A stretch of DNA of 39,532 nucleotides from Paraburkholderia aromaticivorans (GTDB lineage Bacteria; Pseudomonadota; Gammaproteobacteria; Burkholderiales; Burkholderiaceae), in assembly GCF_002278075.1 (NCBI RefSeq), contig NZ_CP022995.1:1-39532 (forward strand). Reading direction: 5' to 3'. Both the position numbers and the translations under genes were made by a program. Each line of letters begins with the position of its first letter. The first letter of the stretch is position 1. Below, one piece after another: positions 21,530 to 28,941 of the stretch. The notes beneath the pieces are model-generated. The model did not search any database. It saw nothing but the letters and a program-made list of their open reading frames with translations, and had not been told where the DNA came from.

Positions 21530-21720
21530 TAGGGATTGATGCCCGAAGGGGCACGACTCGGAACGAGGCTCGACGCGCAAGCGCGAAAGCCCGACCCGAA
21601 GCTACGCGAGGGGAACGCGCGCAGGTTTGTCGACACAACGTTTGGGCCTAAAATCAGTCTGGTAGACGCTCTGCCATTCGTGGAGCGTCTAACGACACTC
21701 CCGGATGGCCCTTTTTTGGA
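21530..21720 (+). repeat. Large imperfect direct repeat, copy B
   Basis: Matches copy A (19977-20174) over its whole length: TAGGGATTGATGCCCG, GCGCGAAAGCCCGACCCGAA, AACGCGCGCAGGTTTGTCGA, then an AGACGCTC/GAGCGTCT stem and CACTCCCGGATGGCCCTTTT. It follows the secreted-protein gene by 66 nt, so it can terminate it. The convergent lipoprotein gene ends 57 nt downstream. Confidence 0.85.
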
Positions 21721-21776
21721 GAAAGCTGGGTGAGCAAACCGACACTGCTATCAGCGCTTTACTGCTCAAACAGGTT

Positions 21777-22583
21777 CTAATAGCAATCGCAAGGCGTTTC
21801 GTTGCCTGGCATGCAAATCCAGCCGTCAGGTTGCACGGGTCTCTTACCACGCTGTCCGCAAAATTTTGCGCAAGTAGTAACCTCCGTGCGTCCCGGCCCG
21901 CATCTCCCATTAGACATAGGACTTGTTAATCCGGAACTCCGGTTCTGGCCAGCCTGCCAGGTTGGATTCTGTGGAACCGGATTCAAGGCTCTCGGCGGCG
22001 GTACAATATTCGGGTGGACCTGCTGCTGAATCTCTTGATTATCCTGTTCAATCTGCCTTGCGATTTCAGCGTCTTCCGCGGCCTTGTAGGCACGTAGATC
22101 AGGCGCAGAAACCGTTGCAATAGCTCCCTTCCCGGCGAGTAATCTTGCAGTATGGTCAAGGCCTGCATAGTGGGCAAAGTCCAATGCCGTCCAGCCGCGT
22201 TTATCCGTGACGTTTATCGACACCCCAAGAGCAAGAATCGTGTTGATTACGATGTCATTGTTCGGAACTGACGACGCTCTCATGAGAGGGGTTTCCAGCG
22301 TACCCGGGTCCTGGTAGTTAATGGGAACCTTCGTGAACAGGTAACGGATGGTTTTAGCGTCCGATTTTAGCCCGGCCGCAAGGAGCAGCGCCTTGCCATA
22401 TGTGAGGCGGCCACCGCTTTCCGCAATCGCTTGGTCGATGCCATTCAGGTCATTATTTTTGGCCAACTGATACAGGCGCGCTTCCGGCGTCGCCGCACAT
22501 CCAGCCGCGACAAGAATGAAGGAGAGAAGAATCCAACGGCTAGCCCTTGAAAGCAGCTTAAGGTGATCCAAGACATTGCTCAC
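21777..22583 (-). CDS. Ankyrin-repeat lipoprotein with a Cys-rich C terminus
   Basis: A 268-residue exported lipoprotein. The signal sequence ends in LVAAGC (Cys29). Residues about 35-165 are ankyrin repeats: 'LAKNNDLNGIDQAIAESGG', 'TPLMRASSVPNNDIVINTIL' and 'RGWTALDFAHYAGLDHTARL' with the TALDFAHYAG core. A linker rich in Gln and Pro (QQQVHPNIVPPPRALNPVPQ) leads to a tail with six Cys, including 'GRCGPGRTEVTTCAKFCGQR' and 'CDCY'. Ankyrin lipoproteins may bind partners in the periplasm. It is last in a minus-strand group of exported proteins. An interaction between them is guesswork. Confidence 0.8.
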   Translation of the reverse strand: MSNVLDHLKLLSRASRWILLSFILVAAGCAATPEARLYQLAKNNDLNGIDQAIAESGGRLTYGKALLLAAGLKSDAKTIRYLFTKVPINYQDPGTLETPLMRASSVPNNDIVINTILALGVSINVTDKRGWTALDFAHYAGLDHTARLLAGKGAIATVSAPDLRAYKAAEDAEIARQIEQDNQEIQQQVHPNIVPPPRALNPVPQNPTWQAGQNRSSGLTSPMSNGRCGPGRTEVTTCAKFCGQRGKRPVQPDGWICMPGNETPCDCY

Positions 22584-22625
22584 GTTGCCTCCCTACTTCA
22601 TAAGCCTCACGGCCACAGTTGAATC

Positions 22626-23567
22626 TTATTTCGTACATTTCGCCGTCAATGCAAGGAATTTGTTTTCATCACTGTCCCGAAGACGACTGGCTGCCGCAAA
22701 GTTATCTAGAATTGAACAGTCAGTTAATTCGCCACCTCCACTTCGATTTTCTACTGCTGGATCAGGGGTCGGACTGAGTCCGGGTGCAGGATTTGAAAAT
22801 CTTGTCGACGCCACTTCCGAAGTGAAATTTTTCAACTGAACAGACGCAGAGTCCAACTGACGAAAGACATTATCGTATTCACGTTGTATGGCATCTAATG
22901 CGGTCCCCTGAATTTCTGAAATCACCGGGTTTTTTGATCCATTTCTGGCCAGACTCCATGCAGACTCGTAAGCTTGTTGCGCTAGGTCTTCGCGATCTGG
23001 GCCATTTTTCCCAAACGCTTCAGGATACATTTTTCTTAAAAGCGCCTGTTGGCCAGATTTCACCAAGGCCTTCTGCAAGAAGGCTTTCGGGTCAGTGATG
23101 AGATTTGTGCTGTTAGAGTACAGATCCGCGATGCGTTTCCCTTTTTTTATTAGGTCGGCGAGGCGTTGCTGGTTTCGATCCGCGTCGCGCTTCGAAGCCG
23201 CGGCCGCGCGCTCGACGGCGGTAGCGCGTTGATGGCAGAGATCTTCTTCTTGGGAGCTCTTCTCGTGGATTAAGCATGATTGCTCTTGGAGGTCAACGCA
23301 CTGAATCCAGGCGGTGATTCCAGAAGGCTTACACCTCCCCCCTCCTGTAGCCGTGCCGAACATCGTCTTCTGCTCAAGGCATTTGCTGTATCGCTCATTC
23401 GCAGGCCTGATCCAGTTTTCGTAATGCTCGAGCACTAACACACGACAATCCTCGGCCGTAGGAGCAGTGGGTACGACAGGAAACAGATTCCAGTCTATAG
23501 CTTCAACTTGCTGGGAAAAAGTGATCAGTAGCGTAACGAATATTCCCGATAGTTGGTGTTCACGCAT
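22626..23567 (-). CDS. Exported helical protein of unknown function
   Basis: A 313-residue protein with an N-terminal signal peptide (about 1-23, ending VEA). The mature protein begins with a Cys-containing domain (EDCRVLVLEHYENWIRPANE, 'RYSKCLEQK', 'CVDLQEQSCLIHEKSS', 'LCHQRAT'). A long helical, charged stretch (ERAAAASKRDADRNQQRLAD) suggests a coiled coil. The tail ends in a 'CSILDNFAAASRLRDSDENK' segment and a last Cys. At least eight Cys imply disulfides in an oxidising compartment. I recognise no family. A NotI site, GCGGCCGC, lies at 23200-23207. The DNA of this cluster is visibly less GC-rich than the backbone. Confidence 0.75.
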   Translation of the reverse strand: MREHQLSGIFVTLLITFSQQVEAIDWNLFPVVPTAPTAEDCRVLVLEHYENWIRPANERYSKCLEQKTMFGTATGGGRCKPSGITAWIQCVDLQEQSCLIHEKSSQEEDLCHQRATAVERAAAASKRDADRNQQRLADLIKKGKRIADLYSNSTNLITDPKAFLQKALVKSGQQALLRKMYPEAFGKNGPDREDLAQQAYESAWSLARNGSKNPVISEIQGTALDAIQREYDNVFRQLDSASVQLKNFTSEVASTRFSNPAPGLSPTPDPAVENRSGGGELTDCSILDNFAAASRLRDSDENKFLALTAKCTK

Positions 23568-23598
23568 ACTCGTTCCATTTGTGGTTAAACAGGAGATC

Positions 23599-24105
23599 CT
23601 AGCGATTTTGCCGCGCTAAACATGCAAACGCCGCAGCGATTTCCCTATTTGCAACCGTTGCAAAATGGGCCACGACGTACCCGCCATATGCGGGAGGAAG
23701 AGGCCCCTGACCACTGGACCCCTTGAGGAGATCCGCCATACTTTTCTCGCACGGTTGCGGATTTGTGTCGTAATCGGGACAACTGCTCAGTGCAGCTTGT
23801 TTCGCACCAGCTTCCACTCTCTGGGCTTCTTTAGCCTGATCAAGTGCAGCTTTTGCAGCCTGCGCAGTTGAATAGCCTTGCTGGTGAGCTCGCTCCAGCG
23901 CGAGTGAAATATCTTCCTGCAATATCTTATTGCGCATATCTGTGACGTCCGGATCACCCGGATACCGAGGAATGACTCTATCCAAATAGGAAAGATTGGT
24001 GGGACATCCTCCGCTCGACTGCGCTGCGCCCAAAATAGGGGGAAAAAGGACGGCAACAAGTACGATTGAGTGCAGGGACCGTAATCTGACTATTTCCGGA
24101 ATCAT
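23599..24105 (-). CDS. Exported Cys-containing protein
   Basis: A 168-residue protein. I start it at ATG 24105 (MIPEIVRLRSLHSIVLVAVL), which has AGGGGA upstream and overlaps the stop of a small upstream gene; the longer frame to 24195 adds unlikely sequence. The signal peptide ends near LGAA. Mature features: 'GGCPTNLSYLDRVIPRYPGD', a helix 'LALERAHQQGYSTAQAAKAA', 'SSCPDYDTNPQPCEKSMADL' and a final 'AAFACLARQ'. Unknown family. It belongs to a cluster of exported genes sharing strand, spacing and Cys content. Confidence 0.75.
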   Translation of the reverse strand: MIPEIVRLRSLHSIVLVAVLFPPILGAAQSSGGCPTNLSYLDRVIPRYPGDPDVTDMRNKILQEDISLALERAHQQGYSTAQAAKAALDQAKEAQRVEAGAKQAALSSCPDYDTNPQPCEKSMADLLKGSSGQGPLPPAYGGYVVAHFATVANREIAAAFACLARQNR

Positions 24106-24230
24106 TGAAATTCCCCTTTTTCGGATTTGGATGCTTGGCTTTTCCCCGGTTTTTGGGGCAGCAGGTCCCGAACGCGTGTCGCCAGACCGACCCACTCGGA
24201 CTCGTAAACGCAGGCGTGGCCCAATCTCAC
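24102..24230 (-). CDS. Small protein of 42 residues between two exported-protein genes
   Basis: GTG 24230 opens a 43-codon frame immediately after the upstream stop (5 nt gap): VRLGHACVYESEWVGLATRV then RDLLPQKPGKSQASKSEKGE and FQ. Its TGA (24104-24102) overlaps the ATG of the next gene, giving ATGA-type coupling. No signal peptide. The exact fit between both neighbours supports a real gene despite its size. Confidence 0.5.
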   Translation of the reverse strand: MRLGHACVYESEWVGLATRVRDLLPQKPGKSQASKSEKGEFQ

Positions 24231-24234
24231 CTCG

Positions 24235-24495
24235 TCACTCGTTATCGTCTGCGCCTGTGCAATGAAGCTTGTACAACACGTCGCCCCTAGCTTTCCATTT
24301 CGCGCAGAGTTCCGCATGGCTGGGGCGGTCGTTCCGTGGATCGTTGATCGGCGGCGCCTGACGACCGTGGTTGCACTGAGGATCGCGAGCGGTATCACAC
24401 CAATCGGTCGTCCCTTGGGCGAACGCTTGAACCGGCAACCCTAAAATTCCTAGTGATAGCAGCCCAACAATCGCAGCAGACATATGTAAAGGCAT
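24235..24495 (-). CDS. Small exported protein
   Basis: An 86-residue protein with a clean signal peptide (about 1-26, MPLHMSAAIVGLLSLGILGL then PVQAFA). The mature part is about 60 residues: 'QGTTDWCDTARDPQCNHGRQ', 'PPINDPRNDRPSHAELCAKW' and a last 'LHCTGADDNE', four Cys in total. It is the first gene of the exported cluster. The ATG may have an upstream alternative; MSAA at residue 5 is equally likely. Confidence 0.65.
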   Translation of the reverse strand: MPLHMSAAIVGLLSLGILGLPVQAFAQGTTDWCDTARDPQCNHGRQAPPINDPRNDRPSHAELCAKWKARGDVLYKLHCTGADDNE

Positions 24496-25041
24496 AATTT
24501 TATTCTCTGAAATTTAAAACCTCACCCCCAGGTACACGCGTCGGACTTTCACTGCATGCGGTCGGGGTTTGTTGCCATCCTGGGTCGCCTATTGGTTAGC
24601 GCGGTCACGCGAGGGAGTTAGCAAACCGCGGAACGCCGCAGGAGCAGCGAGAATAAGGACGAAGAAAATGGTCACTTGTACTTGTCGCGTCACTATTTTC
24701 TGGCCTTGGGGCTCGCGCCGGCCCGTGGATCCGCCAGCAATGGCCAATCACTGAATTAAAGCATTTCGTTGCCGTAAAGCCCAGGACAAAGGCGAGTTCA
24801 AAAACGCAGTGGTAAACGTCGGATCGATTGTCTTGGCACAAGCGGGATTCGGAAACCTTGCCGCGCATTCGGCATGCCGAGAGCGTGTCCCTTCGCGTCG
24901 GACTGAACAAAGGGAGCCCGCAATCGCGAGGGCCTTATTCTTTCATCGGCTTGGCGAGTTTCGCGACCGTTCCTACAAAAACCAACGCTACCGACGTGCG
25001 CAAATTTCCGTTTCTTGAGATGCACCTATCTGTATGCAGCT
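24496..25041. other. Non-coding gap between the exported cluster and the resolvase
   Basis: About 545 nt without a convincing gene. Minus-strand frames include a stretch reading 'VYHCVFELAFVLGF' that slightly resembles the Tn3 transposase segment 'DHVFAL..LLGF', but no further similarity extends from it. It may be transposon debris next to a resolvase gene. Confidence 0.4.
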
Positions 25042-25659
25042 CTACGCGGCGCGCTCGGCGCGCTGCGACAGCAGCCGGAATAACGTCGATCGGTGAATGC
25101 CGAACAGTGCGGCGATTTCCTGCATGCTCGTGTTGCCTTCGTCCGCGAGGCGATAGATATGGTCAAGCTGCGCCGGCGTGAGCGTCGGCTTGCGGCCGAA
25201 CTTCGTACCGCGAGCCTTGGCCGCTGCGCGGCCGGTGCTCGTGCGCTCAACGATCAGGCTGCGTTCGAACTCGGCGATCCCGGCGAACACGGTCAACACC
25301 ATACGGCCGGCCGGCGTCGTCGTGTCGGCCCACGGCTCGGCGAGACTGCGTAGGCCGGCGTTCGCGGTCTGGATACGTTCGACAATGTCGAGTAGGTCGC
25401 GGATGCTCCGCGCGAGCCGATCGAGGCGAGTCACAACAACGACGTCGCCGGCGCGCAAGTGGTCGAGCAAGCGATCGAGCTGCGGGCGATCACGGCGAGT
25501 GCCGGTGATTTTCTCGGCGAAAATCCGGCCGCAACCGGCCGCGCGTAGCTGCGCCTCCTGATTGGTCAAGTCCTGGTCGCGCGTCGAAACACGGGCGTAT
25601 CCGATCAGGAATGCGCCCGTCTCGATATCGCGCGTCGCAATATCGGCCGGGTCTCTCAC
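25042..25659 (-). CDS. Serine recombinase (resolvase/invertase family)
   Basis: A 205-residue site-specific recombinase. The catalytic domain (about 17-150) has the nucleophile Ser in 'GYARVSTRDQDL', the Arg patch 'VVVVTRLDRLARSIRDLLDI', and 'FAGIAEFERSLIVERTSTGR' at the dimer helix. The C-terminal domain (about 158-205) is a helix-turn-helix: 'LTPAQLDHIYRLADEGNTSM' then 'QEIAALFGIHRSTLFRLL'. It can resolve plasmid multimers or cointegrates. It overlaps the upstream gene by 4 bp (GTGA). Inverted repeats at 26258-26383, upstream of the small operon, are possible recombination sites. Confidence 0.95.
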   Translation of the reverse strand: MRDPADIATRDIETGAFLIGYARVSTRDQDLTNQEAQLRAAGCGRIFAEKITGTRRDRPQLDRLLDHLRAGDVVVVTRLDRLARSIRDLLDIVERIQTANAGLRSLAEPWADTTTPAGRMVLTVFAGIAEFERSLIVERTSTGRAAAKARGTKFGRKPTLTPAQLDHIYRLADEGNTSMQEIAALFGIHRSTLFRLLSQRAERAA

Positions 25660-25973
25660 TGGTTACCTCGCGCTTCGAGCCATGACATGGCCTCGTTGAG
25701 AGCGTCGTCGTGCGCGGACTGTTGAAGGTGTGCACCCCATGCGTCGCGCGGCCTCGCACTGCTCGCTTTGGCTAGCCAATGCGCGCGCTCGGCCTCGGTG
25801 ATTCCGTTCCACCAGTCGATGCCGGCTTGCGGATCTGCATCAGCGTCGGCCGGGAACACACCTCCTCCTACTTCCGCGCCGTCCTCAAGGAGCCGCAGAC
25901 GCCATCCCCCTCCCAAATTGGAAGGGCGTGGCTCAATCTCGTAGCTGTAGCTGGGTACTGAGGTATTAACCAT
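25656..25973 (-). CDS. Uncharacterised plasmid protein co-transcribed with the resolvase
   Basis: A 105-residue protein with signature stretches 'PSNLGGGWRLRLLEDGAEVG' and 'GIDWWNGITEAERAHWLAKA', a pattern found in many small plasmid proteins of unknown role. Its C-terminal half is helical and acidic. The stop overlaps the resolvase start. The small broken gene at 26008-26192 lies 34 nt upstream. No known function. Confidence 0.7.
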   Translation of the reverse strand: MVNTSVPSYSYEIEPRPSNLGGGWRLRLLEDGAEVGGGVFPADADADPQAGIDWWNGITEAERAHWLAKASSARPRDAWGAHLQQSAHDDALNEAMSWLEARGNQ

Positions 25974-26007
25974 TGTCCGTTACCTGTCGTTGTCAGTAGC
26001 GCGGGTG

Positions 26008-26192
26008 TCAGGTTGCTGCTTCGCGGCGATGTTGCCAGAGAGCGTGAATCACATCGAGGCGGTTGTCGAACTTGCCGATCACGTGGCAATCGGCGTCTGT
26101 CTCTTCGTCGTAGTGGGCGGCGATAACCACGAGCCATTTACGTCGAGCTTCAAATCGTAGCCGCCAACGTCACCGTTGGTTTCTATCGACAT
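26008..26192 (-). pseudogene. Small conserved-looking gene with a frame break
   Basis: From ATG 26192 the frame reads MSIETNGDVGGYDLKLDVNG, then an early stop follows. One frame over, it continues LVVIAAHYDEETDADCHVIG and KFDNRLDVIHALWQHRREAA to a stop at 26008. The pieces join near 26128-26140 if one base is added, giving about 61 residues. The downstream part has the composition of a folded domain. It precedes the 105-residue gene and the resolvase. Like the parA and SprT-like genes, one indel is enough to break it. Confidence 0.6.
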
Positions 26193-26257
26193 GGTTACTC
26201 CCTCATCGGGCGTCTCAGGATCACATCGACCACTCGGTACGCCCACTACCGCGCGCC

Positions 26258-26313
26258 ATGTTGCAAATTATAGTCGCATATGTAGCCGTATATAAGACTA
26301 TAATTTGCAACAT
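26258..26313. repeat. 18-bp perfect inverted repeat, candidate resolvase site
   Basis: ATGTTGCAAATTATAGTC (26258-26275) and its exact complement (26296-26313) flank a 20-bp AT-rich centre. It is 66 bp upstream of the small operon leading to the resolvase. Together with 26356-26383 it may form a multi-site res locus or the operon's operator. Confidence 0.65.
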
Positions 26314-26355
26314 CGCAAAGCCCGGTCGCATCGAGCTTTGCCGGGATCGGCGCAA

Positions 26356-26383
26356 CGTTGCAGAACTTAGGAGTTTTGCAACG
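26356..26383. repeat. Second inverted repeat sharing GTTGCA half-sites
   Basis: CGTTGCAGAACT (26356-26367) and AGTTTTGCAACG (26372-26383) match in 11 of 12 positions. The half-site GTTGCARA is shared with the 26258-26313 repeat, which suggests one protein binds both. Confidence 0.55.
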
Positions 26384-26696
26384 TCATGCCCTATGTTCCG
26401 GGCAGCATCTTAAAACTGCACGATATGTAGCGCTGCCGGAGGGACGAACCAATACCAAGCTGGTCGCGGTTGCACTGGAAGAACTGAGTGTTCGACTGGG
26501 AGCCGAAAGGAACGCGCCGGCACCATTGGGTCGTCGCCCCGCGTGATGGCCTTCCCCTCATTCCACGAAACAGGCATCGAGACAGCCATACCAGAGCGCG
26601 CGCGAACTCAAAACGGCGCGACGGTACTTGCCCCGCGGCCGTTGCGGAGATAGCAGTTGTACTCTTCCTTCCAGACTGCAACTCGGTTTCGCACTT
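26384..26696. other. Intergenic gap after the inverted repeats
   Basis: No firm gene. A plus-strand frame (26358-26546) includes 'YVALPEGRTNTKLVAVALEE', which could be the remnant of a small regulator, but no start with a ribosome site is visible and it overlaps the inverted repeat. The GGDEF-EAL gene ends at 26697 on the other strand. Confidence 0.4.
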
Positions 26697-28895
26697 TCAT
26701 GAGTGCGCGAAGTGCCGGGTGGGCAGCTCAATCCCGAAAGCGTCCGCGAATCGGGGGGCAGGGGCAGGACGGCCAAACAGAAATCCTTGTCCCTCCTCGC
26801 ATCCCAGGCTTTTCAGGACCTCATGCTGCTGCTCGCTTTCGACACCTTCGGCAATCGTCTCCATCCCGAAACTGCGCGCCACGTGAAGAGTGGCGCGGAC
26901 CACCGAGGCATCACGTTCCGATTCGAGCATGCCTTGCACGAAAGAACGGTCGATCTTGATCCGGGTGACCGGACAGCGTTTAAGCACACTTGGCGACGCA
27001 TAGCCAGTGCCGAAATCGTCAAGGGCAATCCCGACCCCACGCTTCCTTAGTTTCTCAAGTGAATCCAGCACGGCGTCGTCGCGGTCGAGCACGATGTTTT
27101 CGGTGACTTCCAGTTCGAGCGCCTGCGGCGGCAGGCCATGTCGCTCCAGAACGGAGAAGACCTGCGAATCAAGGTCGCCGTTCGTGACAATCTGCGCGGC
27201 GAACAGGTTGACGCCAATGCGGAAGTCGTTCGCGCCGCTTCTGCGCCAGAGCGCCGCTTGCGCACAGGCTTCATCAAGGACCCACCATCCCACCGCCGCT
27301 GCCAGTGGGCCACTTTCCAACGCGGGAAGAAAAGCCGCGGGCGAGAGAAGACCATGCTGCGGATGCAGCCAACGTATGAGCGCCTCCGCGCCGGCAAGGG
27401 TACCGTCTGCCAGCCGGATCTGAGGTTGATAGAAAAGCACGAATTCGCCATCGTTGACGGCCCGATGCAACTCCATGCTGTAGAGTTGATTCGCCACCGC
27501 TGTTTCCCTCAGCGCGCTGACAAACGATACCGATTTGCCACGGCCGAGGCTTTTTGCCCTCGAAAGCGCCAAGCCTGCATTACCGATGAGCTGCACCGCT
27601 TCCAATGCGTGAAGCGGCGCAATCGCTATGCCGCAGCAGGCCGTCACGCGCATCTCCTGTCCGGCGATGATGATCGGTTCGGAAATACTGCTCATGACGG
27701 CACTCGCCGTCTCGTTCGCCTGTGCAGCGCCGGCGTCTTCCAGCAGAATCGTGAACTCGTCTCCGCCAATGCGCGCCACCCTATCGTGCTGCCGTGTGAT
27801 CCTCTCAAGACGGCGAGCTACTTCGCAAAGGATTCCGTCGCCTATCGCGTGGCCTAACGTGGCATTGATGTCCTTGAAGGCATCGAGGTCGATCATTAAC
27901 AGGGCCAAGGACGACGTATTCTTCAGCGTCTGTTCTACACGCCGATAGAAGCCAGTCCGGTTGACCAGCCCGGTGAGACTGTCAGTGCTGGCCAGACGGT
28001 GCAGTTCGTCCTGTTCGCGTCGAAGTGCGGCCTGATCAGTCAGGAATGCGTTGAATATCGTGCTGCCATTCCGGCGCCCACGACTCAGGTATAGCTGGAG
28101 CTCAAATTCCGCCCCGTCCTTGCGCAACCCGTGCAGGTTTGCCGCCATGGACAGCCTGTCGTCGGCCAGGCCGGCCGCGGCACGCGCAACGAGGTCGCGT
28201 ACTCCGTCCCTCTCGCGCTCGGGAACGAGCGCATCGAAGGACCGGGCAAACCCTTCCTCTGGCCCATATCCATACAGGGCGGCAGCTGCATCGTCCCAGG
28301 CAATCACGGCGTGCCTCTCATCGAACTGTACAAGGGCACCGGACTGGTTGCGGTCAGTTTCCCGGAAGGGCTCCGCGGTCTGTTGCATGGCCATTTCCAC
28401 GCGACGCAACTCCAGCCTGTCGGCAGCCATTTTTGCCAGTTCGCCCAGACGCTCACCGTCGTCCGACGAGAAATCGTGATGCGGCTTGTTGTCGATCACG
28501 CAGAGCGCGCCGAGCGCGTGACCATCAGGTGACAACAGCGGGACGCCAGCATAAAAGCGCACATTGGCCTGTCCCGTGACCAGAGGGTTGTCGTGAAACC
28601 GGTCGTCGAGCGTAGCGTCGGGCACCACCATCACGCTGCCCTGCGTAATCACATGTGCGCAGAAGGAGGCGTCGCGGCTCATGTTGACGTCTCCATTTTC
28701 CAGGCCAACGCTAGCGGCAAAGAAGACCTGGTCGCTGCCGATCATATTCACCGCGGCAACGGGCATGTTGAACATGCGCGCCGCAATCCTGACGACCGGG
28801 TCGAGGCTGGGTAATGGCTGCTCCGTGCCGAGTTCATACGCGGACAGGGCCTTCAGCCGTTCTGCCTCCGTCGTCATTACTGGCGGACATTTCAT
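26697..28895 (-). CDS. GAF-PAS-GGDEF-EAL cyclic-di-GMP protein
   Basis: A 732-residue soluble sensor enzyme. Residues about 10-165 form a GAF domain ('FCAHVITQGSVMVVPDATLD', 'FYAGVPLLSPDGHALGALCV'). About 185-295 is a PAS-like domain ('ALYGYGPEEG', 'LRKDGAEFELQLYLSR'). GGDEF follows at about 305-460 with an intact RIGGDEF at 375-381, so diguanylate cyclase activity is possible. EAL covers about 475-725, with EALIRW at 504, 'LELEVTENIVLD', 'ALDDFGTGYAS', 'KIDRSFVQGM' and 'AEGVESEQQH', all intact, so phosphodiesterase activity is also possible. GGGAGGG precedes ATG 28895. It is a rare cargo on a conjugative plasmid; it lies 46 nt downstream of a second EAL gene and likely shares its transcript. 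Confidence 0.95.
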   Translation of the reverse strand: MKCPPVMTTEAERLKALSAYELGTEQPLPSLDPVVRIAARMFNMPVAAVNMIGSDQVFFAASVGLENGDVNMSRDASFCAHVITQGSVMVVPDATLDDRFHDNPLVTGQANVRFYAGVPLLSPDGHALGALCVIDNKPHHDFSSDDGERLGELAKMAADRLELRRVEMAMQQTAEPFRETDRNQSGALVQFDERHAVIAWDDAAAALYGYGPEEGFARSFDALVPERERDGVRDLVARAAAGLADDRLSMAANLHGLRKDGAEFELQLYLSRGRRNGSTIFNAFLTDQAALRREQDELHRLASTDSLTGLVNRTGFYRRVEQTLKNTSSLALLMIDLDAFKDINATLGHAIGDGILCEVARRLERITRQHDRVARIGGDEFTILLEDAGAAQANETASAVMSSISEPIIIAGQEMRVTACCGIAIAPLHALEAVQLIGNAGLALSRAKSLGRGKSVSFVSALRETAVANQLYSMELHRAVNDGEFVLFYQPQIRLADGTLAGAEALIRWLHPQHGLLSPAAFLPALESGPLAAAVGWWVLDEACAQAALWRRSGANDFRIGVNLFAAQIVTNGDLDSQVFSVLERHGLPPQALELEVTENIVLDRDDAVLDSLEKLRKRGVGIALDDFGTGYASPSVLKRCPVTRIKIDRSFVQGMLESERDASVVRATLHVARSFGMETIAEGVESEQQHEVLKSLGCEEGQGFLFGRPAPAPRFADAFGIELPTRHFAHS

Positions 28896-28941
28896 AGACG
28901 TTCCCTCCCGTTTCCGAATTCTCGACCGAGCGGTCTTGGTG

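Noticed and set aside
24605..24910. Tn3 transposase fragment
   Set aside because: Only a short patch (VYHCVFELAFVLGF) looks similar and nothing around it extends the match; noted under the gap entry but not called.
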